Notes under the pieces: generated by a model
The model's input: the letters and a program-made list of their open reading frames with translations, nothing else
What the model was told of the DNA's origin: nothing
Databases searched by the model: none
In this document: one piece after another, positions 44,263 to 52,217 of the stretch
How the letters are laid out: every line of letters starts with the position of its first letter
Numbering within the stretch: the stretch's first letter is position 1
NCBI RefSeq assembly: GCF_013304445.1
Contig: NZ_JAAITA010000011.1
Span: 1 to 64,000, forward strand
Origin: Blautia hansenii
GTDB taxonomy: Bacteria > Bacillota > Clostridia > Lachnospirales > Lachnospiraceae
Reading direction: 5' to 3'
Length of the DNA stretch: 64,000 nucleotides
Made by a program: the position numbers and the translations under genes

Positions 44263-44370
44263 ATTAAAATTACTGTAGCATAGGAAAGAGGGAAAGTAAA
44301 GAGTTCCTAAGTCCTAAATACTAAATCCCCAGCATACATTGTAAAAACAATGTTTTCGGGGGATTTTTCC

Positions 44371-44637
44371 TTGAAAGATTATATTGAGGAACGGGCGGTT
44401 GAAATAGCAAATTATATTATTGAAGAAAAGGCAACAGTAAGGCAGACAGCAAAGAAGTTTGGGGTATCGAAGTCTACGGTACATAAAGACTGCACAGAAC
44501 GACTTCTTCAGATAAATCCGGCTCTGGCGGCGGAGGCGCGGAAGATCCTGGATTTGAACAAGTCCGAGCGCCATATCCGCGGTGGACTGGCTACCAGAGA
44601 AAAATATCTGCATATGGGGAATCATATAGAGGAGTAG
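44371..44637 (+). CDS. spoIIID: Sporulation transcriptional regulator SpoIIID
   Basis: An 88-aa DNA-binding protein that, in Bacillus, controls mother-cell genes during sporulation. Its sequence KDYIEERAVEIANYIIEEK, the helix-turn-helix RQTAKKFGVSKSTVHKD, and the late RHIRGGLATREKYL match SpoIIID throughout. A TTG at 44371 is chosen because it aligns with the Bacillus start and follows GGGGG by 8 nt; an upstream ATG at 44350 would add seven odd residues. It is transcribed away from the retron. Confidence 0.92.
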   Translation: MKDYIEERAVEIANYIIEEKATVRQTAKKFGVSKSTVHKDCTERLLQINPALAAEARKILDLNKSERHIRGGLATREKYLHMGNHIEE

Positions 44638-44663
44638 GGATAAAATAGCAATAGGAAAATAAG

Positions 44664-44737
44664 AAGGACTGACACAGGTATTATGTTTAAAGAAGCGGTA
44701 AAATTTTTTAAACCATTCCTGTAAAAGTCCTTTTTTC
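44664..44737 (+). terminator. Terminator after spoIIID
   Basis: AAGGACT and ACAGG pair with CCTGT and AGTCCTT around a ~40-nt loop, followed by six T (44731-44736). Confidence 0.65.
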
Positions 44738-44792
44738 ATGTATTCATGAAAAAATGTCAAAATGTATAGGAACATTTGATTTTTAAGAGTAG

Positions 44793-44848
44793 ATTGCACA
44801 TATTGCCCAAAAGTGATAGTATAACTATCAAAAGTAGGAATGTGCAAT
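44793..44848 (+). promoter_or_regulatory. Promoter and nested operator palindromes of the TetR operon
   Basis: TTGCAC (44794-44799), 17-nt spacer, TAGTAT (44817-44822). The palindrome TGATAGT-ATA-ACTATCA (44814-44830) overlaps the -10 and is a likely TetR operator. A second inverted repeat, ATTGCACAT (44793-44801) and ATGTGCAAT (44840-44848), is almost concentric with it and reaches the start codon. Confidence 0.65.
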
Positions 44849-45494
44849 GGGAAGTTCAGGAGTAAGAAAGCATCAGTATCAGCAGAGATACAAAAGAATT
44901 TTGTCGGCAGCGCTTACACTTTTCTGCGAAAAAGGAATTGAGGAAACTTCGATTGAGGATATAGCCGGGAAAGCAGAGGTGGGGCCGGCTACGGTGTACC
45001 GCTACTTTGAAACAAAAGCAGAAGTTGCCATTCAGGGTGGGATTTTGTATTGGAGGGAGGTTTCTGAGAAGTACTTGGTTCACTTATCAAAACAGAAGTA
45101 TCTGGAAAGCAACGGCAGGGACCAGATTAGAAAGATTATGGATATTTTTGTGTGGATATTTGAACAGGAGTTTGATTTCCTGAAATTTCTTCAAGAGTTC
45201 GATGTGTTTGTAAGAAAATATCAAATTTCCCAGGAACGTTTAAAGGAGTATGAGCAGGAAATTCTGAATCTGAAACCGTATGTGACAGACGCTTTAGAGA
45301 AGGGAATTAAGGATGGCAGTCTGTATCTGACGCAGCCGGTGGAGAAAGTTTATTTTTCTGTGACTCATGCCATGCTCAGCCTGATGCAGAAGCTGGCTTC
45401 CAATGGGAGCATGCTTTCTTCTGACGAGAGAGTGGAACTGATTACTCAGATAAAGATTGTTTCGGAAATTATGATAAGGGGGTTACAGGCATGA
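44847..45494 (+). CDS. TetR family transcriptional regulator
   Basis: A 215-aa repressor with an N-terminal TetR helix-turn-helix (ILSAALTLFCEKGIEETSIEDIAGKAEVGPATVYRYFETK, given here in parts: EVGPATVYRYF at ~45-55) and a variable ligand domain. It is first in a three-gene operon with a GPH symporter and a hydrolase, and probably represses its own promoter through the overlapping palindrome. The inducing ligand is unknown. Its stop overlaps the next start by 4 bp. Confidence 0.88.
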   Translation: MGSSGVRKHQYQQRYKRILSAALTLFCEKGIEETSIEDIAGKAEVGPATVYRYFETKAEVAIQGGILYWREVSEKYLVHLSKQKYLESNGRDQIRKIMDIFVWIFEQEFDFLKFLQEFDVFVRKYQISQERLKEYEQEILNLKPYVTDALEKGIKDGSLYLTQPVEKVYFSVTHAMLSLMQKLASNGSMLSSDERVELITQIKIVSEIMIRGLQA

Positions 45495-46852
45495 AAAGAT
45501 TGACGACGAGTAAAATATGGCTGTTTGCTGTGGGACAGTTCGGGTGGTCCCTGTTGTCGGGGATTATATCCAACTGGCTGGTTTATTTTTATCAGCCGGA
45601 TAAGACAGCAGTGGCTCAGGGACAGAACATTTTTATCCCTCAGGGGATGGTTATCTTTGGAATTATAACGGTGATTGGAGGAATTACTGCATTTGGGAGG
45701 ATTTTTGATGCTGTGACAGACCCCTTAATTGCTTCCTGGTCTGACCGCTGCCAGTCAAAAAACGGAAGAAGAATTCCATTTTTGAAATGGGCTTCCCTGC
45801 CCTTGGCCGTGTCCACAGTTCTGGTTTTCTGGTCACCGGTAGAAAAGACAAGCTGGATAAACGGAGTATTTCTGTTTTTTATGGTGATGATTTATTATCT
45901 TTCTATTACAGCTTACTGTACCCCTTATAATGCCCTGATACCGGAATTGGGCCATACGCAGGAAGAACGGTTGAATATTTCTACGGTAATTTCCTTTACG
46001 TTTATTGCAGGAACAGCGGTAGCTTATCTGGCGCCGGCTATTTGGGGGATGCTGATTCCTTCATTGGGGCGGGTGCAGGCCATTCGGCTTACTTTTACCG
46101 GAATGGCATTTTTGGCATTCTGGTGTATGCTGGTTCCTGTATTTTCTATAAAAGAGAAGGAGTATGTCAACACAGTGCCGACCAATGACACCGCATTTCG
46201 TTCTCTGGCATCTACGTTTAAAAACGGAGAATTCAGAAAATTTGCGGGCTCTGATATTTTTTACTGGATTGGGCTTACCATGTTTCAGACAGGATTGCCA
46301 TTTTTTGTAACCAGTCTTTTAAAGCTTCCGGAATCCATGACTACCATTTATTTTGTGGGAATGACGGCACTTTCTGTGGTATTTTATGTTCCGGTTCATA
46401 AGCTGGTTTTGCGGTTTGGTAAGAAGAGACTGCTGGTGTTTGCTTTCGCAATATTTGCCTGTGCTTACTTTTATACGGGTTTTCTGGGGACATTCTCCAG
46501 GATTTCTCCTGTAGTGCAGGGCGGGATTCTTACTGCAGGGGCGGCATTGCCTATGGCAATATTTGGAATTCTTCCCCAGGCCGTGGTAGCAGACATTGCT
46601 CAGAGCGATGCCCTGGTGTCAGGCCAGAATCGGGAGGGAATGTTTTATGCAGCCAGAACCTTTGCCTTTAAGTTGGGACAAAGTCTGTCCATGCTGCTGT
46701 TTACGGCTGTTTCTACCATTGGACAGTCTGTTGGGACTGGATATCGGATGACAGCATTTTGCGCAGCGGCATTTTGTGTGGCAGGAGGAATTCTGTTCCT
46801 GCTTTATGATGAGGGGAAGATTAATAAACTCATACGGGAGGAAGAAAAATGA
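45491..46852 (+). CDS. GPH-like MFS transporter
   Basis: A 453-aa, 12-helix transporter with FGQFGWSLLSG-type N-terminus and the DAVTDPLIASWSDRCQSKNGRRIPFL loop characteristic of the MFS/sugar symporter group. Another conserved stretch is REGMFYAARTFAFKLGQSL near residue 378. It may move a glycoside or lipid-linked substrate acted on by the hydrolase that follows; no direct evidence on substrate. Overlaps both neighbours by 4 bp (ATGA), so the operon is tightly coupled. Confidence 0.88.
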   Translation: MKRLTTSKIWLFAVGQFGWSLLSGIISNWLVYFYQPDKTAVAQGQNIFIPQGMVIFGIITVIGGITAFGRIFDAVTDPLIASWSDRCQSKNGRRIPFLKWASLPLAVSTVLVFWSPVEKTSWINGVFLFFMVMIYYLSITAYCTPYNALIPELGHTQEERLNISTVISFTFIAGTAVAYLAPAIWGMLIPSLGRVQAIRLTFTGMAFLAFWCMLVPVFSIKEKEYVNTVPTNDTAFRSLASTFKNGEFRKFAGSDIFYWIGLTMFQTGLPFFVTSLLKLPESMTTIYFVGMTALSVVFYVPVHKLVLRFGKKRLLVFAFAIFACAYFYTGFLGTFSRISPVVQGGILTAGAALPMAIFGILPQAVVADIAQSDALVSGQNREGMFYAARTFAFKLGQSLSMLLFTAVSTIGQSVGTGYRMTAFCAAAFCVAGGILFLLYDEGKINKLIREEEK

Positions 46853-47820
46853 GAGGTTTCATCAGTCAGAAAGAGTATGAAAAGAAAATGCAGGATGTGG
46901 CAGAACCTTTTTTGAAACAACGGCGTGAGGATTTCTGGCTGGAACGGGAAACCGGAAGAAAAATTCATTGCGTGTATTATCGGGCAGACAATGCCAGGGG
47001 AATTGTAATTATTTCTCATGGGTTTACAGAGACAGCAGAAAAGTATAAAGAAAACATTTATTATTTCCTGCAGCAGAATTACAGCGTGTATATACCCGAA
47101 CATTGCGGACACGGAAGGAGTTATGGATTGCTGAAGAAAAATTCGCCGGTGTATGTGGATTTCTGGGAACGTTATGTTTGCGATTTGCTCTATGCGGCTT
47201 TCTGGGCGAAAAAAAGAGAACCGGATTTGCCTCTTTATCTTTATGGTCATTCTATGGGCGGTGGAATCGGGGCCGCAGCGGCAGGGAAAAAGCCGGAACT
47301 CTTTCAGAAGGTCATACTGTCATCCCCCATGATTCGTCCTCTGACGCCTGGCGTTCCATGGAGAGCTGCAGTATGTATTGCGTACATAATGTGCTGTCTG
47401 GGGAAGGGAAAGAACTATATGCCGGGGCAGCATGATTACGAAGGGGAGGAATCTTTTGCACAGAGCGGAGCCTTATCAGAAGAACGGTTTTCTTACTATC
47501 AGAAAAAGAAAGCTGCAGAACCGGATTACCAGCTGGGAGGGGCTTCTTATGGCTGGCTGAAGGAAATGGCGGGATTGTACCATGTGCTCATGAGGAAAGC
47601 GTATCGCAAAATGCACATGCCGGTTCTGGTATTTCAGGCAGAGAAAGACTTTTATGTTTCTAATAAGGAGCAAAACCGTTTTGTAAAAAGAGTACATAAA
47701 AATACAGACAGTCTGATACATCTGATTTTGGTACCGGGAACAAAACATGAGATTTATCATGCAGATGACTGGACGGTACAGCAATATTGGGATACTGTTT
47801 TCAGATTCTTACAGTCGTAA
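46849..47820 (+). CDS. Alpha/beta hydrolase (monoacylglycerol-lipase-like)
   Basis: A 323-aa serine hydrolase. GHSMGGG near residue 133 holds the nucleophile Ser, HGFTETAEKY near 56 forms the oxyanion-hole region, and late VFQAEKDFYVSN (Asp) and GTKHEIYH (His) complete a probable triad. It resembles lysophospholipase/monoglyceride lipase L2-type proteins. It is co-transcribed with a TetR regulator and an MFS transporter, which suggests export or import coupled to ester hydrolysis. No signal peptide. Confidence 0.88.
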   Translation: MRGFISQKEYEKKMQDVAEPFLKQRREDFWLERETGRKIHCVYYRADNARGIVIISHGFTETAEKYKENIYYFLQQNYSVYIPEHCGHGRSYGLLKKNSPVYVDFWERYVCDLLYAAFWAKKREPDLPLYLYGHSMGGGIGAAAAGKKPELFQKVILSSPMIRPLTPGVPWRAAVCIAYIMCCLGKGKNYMPGQHDYEGEESFAQSGALSEERFSYYQKKKAAEPDYQLGGASYGWLKEMAGLYHVLMRKAYRKMHMPVLVFQAEKDFYVSNKEQNRFVKRVHKNTDSLIHLILVPGTKHEIYHADDWTVQQYWDTVFRFLQS

Positions 47821-47834
47821 GCTTCTGCAGTTTT

Positions 47835-48692
47835 TTACTGCGTCAGAAACTGTGCATATTTCTTCGGCGACACGCTGGTGGCCCTTGTAAAGGCCTTGAA
47901 AAAATTGCTGTAGTCATTAAATCCGCACTTGGCGCTGGCCTCAGTCACCGTATACCCCTCGGCAAGCAATTCTTTGGCATGGGAAATCCTCTTCGCCGTA
48001 ATGTATTTATTAATGGTGGTTCCGGTGGCAGACTTGAAAAGCCTGCACAGATAAGAAGAACTGATGAAAAAATGTGCGGAAAGCTGTTCCAGGCTCAAAG
48101 GTTCTTCAATGTGCTGATTAATATAGGAAAGAATACTGTCCACCTGTGCATTGGAATTAATCTGAGTTTCCGTATCTGCAATGTGATTCTTCTGAAACCG
48201 TTTGTTCAGGAACACCATCAATTCCAGAAAAGCCGCCTGCTCCAGAATGTCGGTTCCGTATCCTGCTGTGTGTGTGAGCTTGTGTATGTAGTACAGGAAA
48301 TTTTTCTGTTCCTCCAGGGTAAGGGAGACCTTATGGTTGGAACGCAGGGAACGATTCTGAAAACACGCATCTAAATCCGTGTTTGACGTGCTGAGGGATT
48401 TCACATAATCCGGGTAAATGGACAAGATAATCCGTTCATGAATCTGGCTGTCAATCTGAGTCAGATGGTGGCTTTCGTACTGATTAATGAAGAAAATATC
48501 ACCCGGGAAAATGTTATAAAAGCAGTTATCGATGAGAAACTGTTTGCCGCCGGAAATGGAATAGTAAATTTCGTAACTGTCGTGAATATGCATGTCCATA
48601 GGCTTCTCGTCGCTGTATAAATGTGCGATGGAAAAAGTTTTATTCTGCAGGCAGTCGGTGATGGACTGTTTGCAGGAATTGAGCAGTTTCAT
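47835..48692 (-). CDS. AraC family regulator (cupin + AraC)
   Basis: A 285-aa regulator with an N-terminal cupin-like sensing domain (MHIHDSYEIYYSISGGKQF) and a C-terminal AraC helix-turn-helix pair (LEQLSAHFFISSSYLCRLFK, CGFNDYSNFFKAF). Divergent from kduI, so it probably controls uronate catabolism. The start at 48692 follows AAGGAGGCACGGGAT and is preferred over a longer upstream frame. Confidence 0.9.
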   Translation of the reverse strand: MKLLNSCKQSITDCLQNKTFSIAHLYSDEKPMDMHIHDSYEIYYSISGGKQFLIDNCFYNIFPGDIFFINQYESHHLTQIDSQIHERIILSIYPDYVKSLSTSNTDLDACFQNRSLRSNHKVSLTLEEQKNFLYYIHKLTHTAGYGTDILEQAAFLELMVFLNKRFQKNHIADTETQINSNAQVDSILSYINQHIEEPLSLEQLSAHFFISSSYLCRLFKSATGTTINKYITAKRISHAKELLAEGYTVTEASAKCGFNDYSNFFKAFTRATSVSPKKYAQFLTQ

Positions 48693-48857
48693 ATCCCGTG
48701 CCTCCTTTTCTGTTTTCTGTAAATTCGTAAAATATCTGAAATAAAATTCCCATGTCGTTATATCCAGTATATAAGAGAATATTCTAAAAAGCAATGAAGA
48801 AAGTTCAAGATTTGCAAGGTTTTAAACAGGAAAAGAAACCTTCCCCAAAGAGCGGCC

Positions 48858-48866
48858 TGCTATAAT
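48858..48866 (+). promoter_or_regulatory. Extended -10 promoter of the kdu operon
   Basis: TGCTATAAT lies 49 nt before the kduI start. No good -35 is present 17 nt upstream, which fits activator dependence, for example on the divergent AraC protein. Confidence 0.55.
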
Positions 48867-48914
48867 AAAGTCATATGAAAGATTACCGTACAGGAAACAG
48901 AAAGGGGAACCAAC

Positions 48915-49778
48915 ATGGAAGTAAGAACCGCGTCATCACCAAGAGACGTAAAACATTATACAACAGACCGTTTAAGAGAGGAATTTCTGATTCAGAACCT
49001 GTTTGTGCCGGGGGAAATAAAAATGGTGTACAGCCATATTGACCGCATTATCACAGGTGCAGCAGTACCGGCAGGAGAAACGCTGGTGCTTACTGCGGGG
49101 GCAGAATTAAGAGCAGAGTATTTCCTGCAGAGACGTGAAATGGGAATTATCAACATCGGCGGTGCAGGTGTCATTGTGGCAGACGGCAAAGAATATGAAG
49201 TTGGACACAAAGAAGGCATGTACATTGGCATGGGTGTAAAAGAAATCACTTTTGCCAGCAAAGAAAGCACAGTACCGGCGAAATTCTATTTTAACAGCAC
49301 ACCGGCGCACCATACATATCCTACGGTGTTGATTAAGCCGGAAGGAACACCGGAAGAGGGCGTTGTGATTGTAAAAGATGAAAATAAGGTAGAGCTGGGA
49401 ACACTGGAACAATCCAATCACAGAACAATCTGTAAATACATTCTGCCGGGACAGGTAGAAAGCTGCCAGCTGGAAATGGGCATGACAAAACTGGAGCCGG
49501 GCAGTGTATGGAACACTATGCCATGCCACACCCATGACAGAAGAATGGAAGTTTATCTGTATTTTGATATTCCAGAAGATGCGTTTGTTATGCATTACAT
49601 GGGAGAACCTACAGAAACACGCCACATTGTGATGAGAAATGAAGAGGCCGTGATTTCACCAAGCTGGTCTATCCACTCTGGTTCCGGTTCTCAGGCGTAC
49701 ACCTTTATCTGGGGTATGGCAGGGGAAAATCAGGACTTTGACGATATGGACCACATTGCAAATCAGGAATTAAAATAA
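48915..49778 (+). CDS. kduI: 5-dehydro-4-deoxy-D-glucuronate isomerase
   Basis: A 287-aa bicupin isomerase that converts 5-keto-4-deoxyuronate (released from unsaturated uronides) to 2,5-diketo-3-deoxygluconate. Strong family markers are FVPGEIKMVYSHIDRIITGA, RREMGIINIGGAG, YIGMG, and the metal-binding MPCHTHDRRMEVYLYF with SWSIHSGSG. Length is normal. It starts a four-gene operon with kduD and serves as the next step after the GH88 enzyme at 1385. Confidence 0.95.
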   Translation: MEVRTASSPRDVKHYTTDRLREEFLIQNLFVPGEIKMVYSHIDRIITGAAVPAGETLVLTAGAELRAEYFLQRREMGIINIGGAGVIVADGKEYEVGHKEGMYIGMGVKEITFASKESTVPAKFYFNSTPAHHTYPTVLIKPEGTPEEGVVIVKDENKVELGTLEQSNHRTICKYILPGQVESCQLEMGMTKLEPGSVWNTMPCHTHDRRMEVYLYFDIPEDAFVMHYMGEPTETRHIVMRNEEAVISPSWSIHSGSGSQAYTFIWGMAGENQDFDDMDHIANQELK

Positions 49779-49808
49779 CAGGAAACTAAGTAGAAAAGGA
49801 GAACAGAC

Positions 49809-50612
49809 ATGGACGTTATGAAGAGTTTTTCACTGGAAGGAAAAGTAGCCCTGGTGACAGGTGCAGCATATGGAATCGGGTTTGCCATTGCAGAAGCTTA
49901 CGCAAAAGCAGGCGCAAAAATTGTGTTTAACTGCAGAGGCCAGGAACACATGGATATTGCTATGAAAGCATACGAAGAAAAAGGCATTGACGCAAAAGGA
50001 TATCTCTGTGACGTAACAGACGAAGCACAGGTAGCAGATATGATTCAGGATATTGAAAAAACGGTGGGAACCATTGATATTCTGGTAAATAATGCAGGAA
50101 TTATCAAACGTATTCCTATGACAGACATGAGTGCAGAAGAATTCCGTCAGGTCATTGACGTAGACTTAAATGCCCCGTTTATCGTGTCCAAAGCAGTCAT
50201 TCCCGGCATGCTGAAAAAGGGGCACGGAAAGATTATTAACATTTGTTCCATGATGAGTGAACTGGGCAGAGAAACCGTGTCTGCTTATGCAGCAGCGAAA
50301 GGCGGACTGAAAATGCTGACAAAGAATATTGCTTCTGAATACGGGGAGTTCAATATCCAGTGCAACGGTATCGGACCTGGCTACATTGCCACACCGCAGA
50401 CAGCGCCTTTAAGAGAAATCCAGCCGGACGGTTCCAGACATCCATTTGACCAGTTCATCATCAGCAAGACACCGGCTGCACGCTGGGGAAATCCGGAAGA
50501 CTTAATGGGACCGGCCGTATTTCTGGCTTCCGAGGCTTCTGACTTTGTAAACGGACAGATTTTGTATGTAGACGGCGGTATTTTAGCTTACATTGGAAAA
50601 CAGCCGAAATAA
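49809..50612 (+). CDS. kduD: 2-dehydro-3-deoxy-D-gluconate 5-dehydrogenase
   Basis: A 267-aa short-chain dehydrogenase reducing 2,5-diketo-3-deoxygluconate to 2-keto-3-deoxygluconate. TGAAYGIG (17-24) binds NAD(P)H, NNAGI lies near 95, and the catalytic Ser...YAAAKGG is near 155-165. QCNGIGPGYIATPQTAPLR is KduD-like. It follows kduI with its own AAGGAG site. Later enzymes (KDG kinase, KDPG aldolase) are not in the window. Confidence 0.93.
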   Translation: MDVMKSFSLEGKVALVTGAAYGIGFAIAEAYAKAGAKIVFNCRGQEHMDIAMKAYEEKGIDAKGYLCDVTDEAQVADMIQDIEKTVGTIDILVNNAGIIKRIPMTDMSAEEFRQVIDVDLNAPFIVSKAVIPGMLKKGHGKIINICSMMSELGRETVSAYAAAKGGLKMLTKNIASEYGEFNIQCNGIGPGYIATPQTAPLREIQPDGSRHPFDQFIISKTPAARWGNPEDLMGPAVFLASEASDFVNGQILYVDGGILAYIGKQPK

Positions 50613-50652
50613 TTTGAGATAAGGAATGAAAGATAAGCGGAGGAAAACAAGA

Positions 50653-51294
50653 ATGAGAATTGCATTAATGAATGAAAACAGCCAGGGTGCAAAGAACCCG
50701 ATGATTGAAAAATCTCTTAGAAAAGTTGTAGAACCCATGGGATTTACTGTGGATAATTACGGCATGTATACAGCAGAAGACGAGGCACAGCTCACTTATG
50801 TACAGGTGGGAATCCTGGCAGCAGTGCTCTTAAATTCCGGCGCAGCGGACTATGTAATTACCGGATGCGGCACAGGAGAAGGCGCTATGCTGGCTTGTAA
50901 TTCTTTCCCGGGCGTTATCTGCGGACATGTAGAAGACGCTTTGGACGCATATACTTTTGCACAGATTAATGACGGAAATGCTATTTCTCTGCCCTTTGCA
51001 AAAGGATTTGGCTGGGGCGGCGATTTGAACCTGGAATACATTTTTGAAAAGCTGTTCTGTGAAGAAAGCGGACAGGGATATCCGAGAGAAAGAGCCGTAC
51101 CGGAACAGAGAAATAAGAAGATTCTGGACGAAGTAAAGAAGGTTACTTACAGAGAATTCACAGATATTTTAATGGAAATGGACAGAGAACTGGTGAAAGG
51201 CGCACTGGCAGGAGAGCACTTCCAGGAACTGTTTTTCGCAAACTGCAAGTGTGAAAAAATTGCTGCCTGTGTAAGAGAAATCCTGGGCTGCTAG
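50653..51294 (+). CDS. RpiB/LacA/LacB family sugar isomerase
   Basis: A 213-aa member of the RpiB family. ITGCGTGEGAMLACNSFPGV (~76-95) is the signature loop with the active-site Cys, and the C-terminal SLPFAKGFGWGGDLN is family-like. In streptococcal glycosaminoglycan loci an RpiB-type protein (DhuI) isomerises the unsaturated uronate product, so in this kdu operon it may do the same in parallel to KduI or act on another uronate sugar. ATG at 50653 follows GGAGG. It is longer than plain RpiB (about 150 aa) through a C-terminal extension. Confidence 0.82.
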   Translation: MRIALMNENSQGAKNPMIEKSLRKVVEPMGFTVDNYGMYTAEDEAQLTYVQVGILAAVLLNSGAADYVITGCGTGEGAMLACNSFPGVICGHVEDALDAYTFAQINDGNAISLPFAKGFGWGGDLNLEYIFEKLFCEESGQGYPRERAVPEQRNKKILDEVKKVTYREFTDILMEMDRELVKGALAGEHFQELFFANCKCEKIAACVREILGC

Positions 51295-51305
51295 AGGAGA
51301 AAAGC

Positions 51306-52088
51306 ATGTTTAGTTTAAAAGTAATTGATAAAAATGAACGAACGGTGGCGTGGGCCAGAGGGGAAGAAGAAGTCAATCTCATGGTGGCAAGAACCTACGA
51401 AGAAGGAGATAGAATTGTTCTGGAAATCTCCAAAGAAGGAGAATATGCATGGGTACAGTTTGACGATGCCCTGGGCAGAAATCTGGTTTATCTTACCGGC
51501 AATGCGCAGTATCAAATTCCTTTTGGCGAGAAGAGAATCAATCTTTCACCAAAGGCATTTTCCGGAAACAAGCACTTAATCAGTGTGCGGAAAGCCAGAG
51601 ATTTTGAGGTGAAAAGCTATCGTAATTTAGCTTTAAATGTCAACGATACGCATGAAAATACCACCTGTTTTCCCCATGCCTTTGCCAATGTGGAGACAAG
51701 AGGCGAGTCTGTTTTTGCGGCAAAGAATGCCATTGACGGAGTGACAGCCAATGAATGTCACGGCGAATGGCCCTATGATTCCTGGGGAATCAACCGGAAT
51801 CCGGACGCAGAAATGACTGTGGATTTCGGACGGGAAGTGGAAATCGACCGTATCATTCTCTATATCCGGGCAGATTTTCCACACGATAACTGGTGGAAAA
51901 AGGTGACTGTAACCTTCTCAGACGGAGAAGAAAAAGAGTTTTCTTTAAAGAAAACAGGCTGTGGACAGGAATTCACCTTTGAAAAGAAAAAAGTGACCTG
52001 GGTGAAGCTGTCCAAGCTGATTCCTTCCCCGGAACCGTCACCATTTCCGGCTCTTGCGCAGATAGAAGTGTACGGAACAGATTTGTAA
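51306..52088 (+). CDS. Discoidin-like carbohydrate-binding domain protein, function unknown
   Basis: A 260-aa protein without a signal peptide. The second half looks like an F5/8 type C (discoidin) fold: SVFAAKNAIDGVTANECHGE, WGINRNPDAEMTVDFGREVEIDRIILYIR and IPSPEPSPFPALAQIEVYG follow the CBM32-type order. The first half is an unassigned beta-rich domain. It is the last gene of the kdu operon, starting 11 bp after the RpiB-like gene with AGAGGAGAAAAGC. Such proteins recur next to uronate genes in related bacteria, but no activity is known to me. Confidence 0.6.
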   Translation: MFSLKVIDKNERTVAWARGEEEVNLMVARTYEEGDRIVLEISKEGEYAWVQFDDALGRNLVYLTGNAQYQIPFGEKRINLSPKAFSGNKHLISVRKARDFEVKSYRNLALNVNDTHENTTCFPHAFANVETRGESVFAAKNAIDGVTANECHGEWPYDSWGINRNPDAEMTVDFGREVEIDRIILYIRADFPHDNWWKKVTVTFSDGEEKEFSLKKTGCGQEFTFEKKKVTWVKLSKLIPSPEPSPFPALAQIEVYGTDL

Positions 52089-52095
52089 AAAAAAC

Positions 52096-52135
52096 GGGCA
52101 TACAGGAGCAGAAGCATTCCTGTATGCCTGTTTTT
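52096..52135 (+). terminator. Terminator of the kdu operon
   Basis: GGGCATACAGGA pairs with TCCTGTATGCCT around a short loop, followed by five T. Confidence 0.9.
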
Positions 52136-52217
52136 GTTGTGAATCTCTTTCTTTTAAAATACGCACCCATGTGATAAGATAAGAATATCACAGATTTGAA
52201 GACAGGACGGGCTTATC

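Noticed and set aside
44314-44847. Minus-strand frame of about 177 codons over spoIIID
   Set aside because: It lies opposite a clear SpoIIID gene and its terminator, and the translation has no recognisable features.
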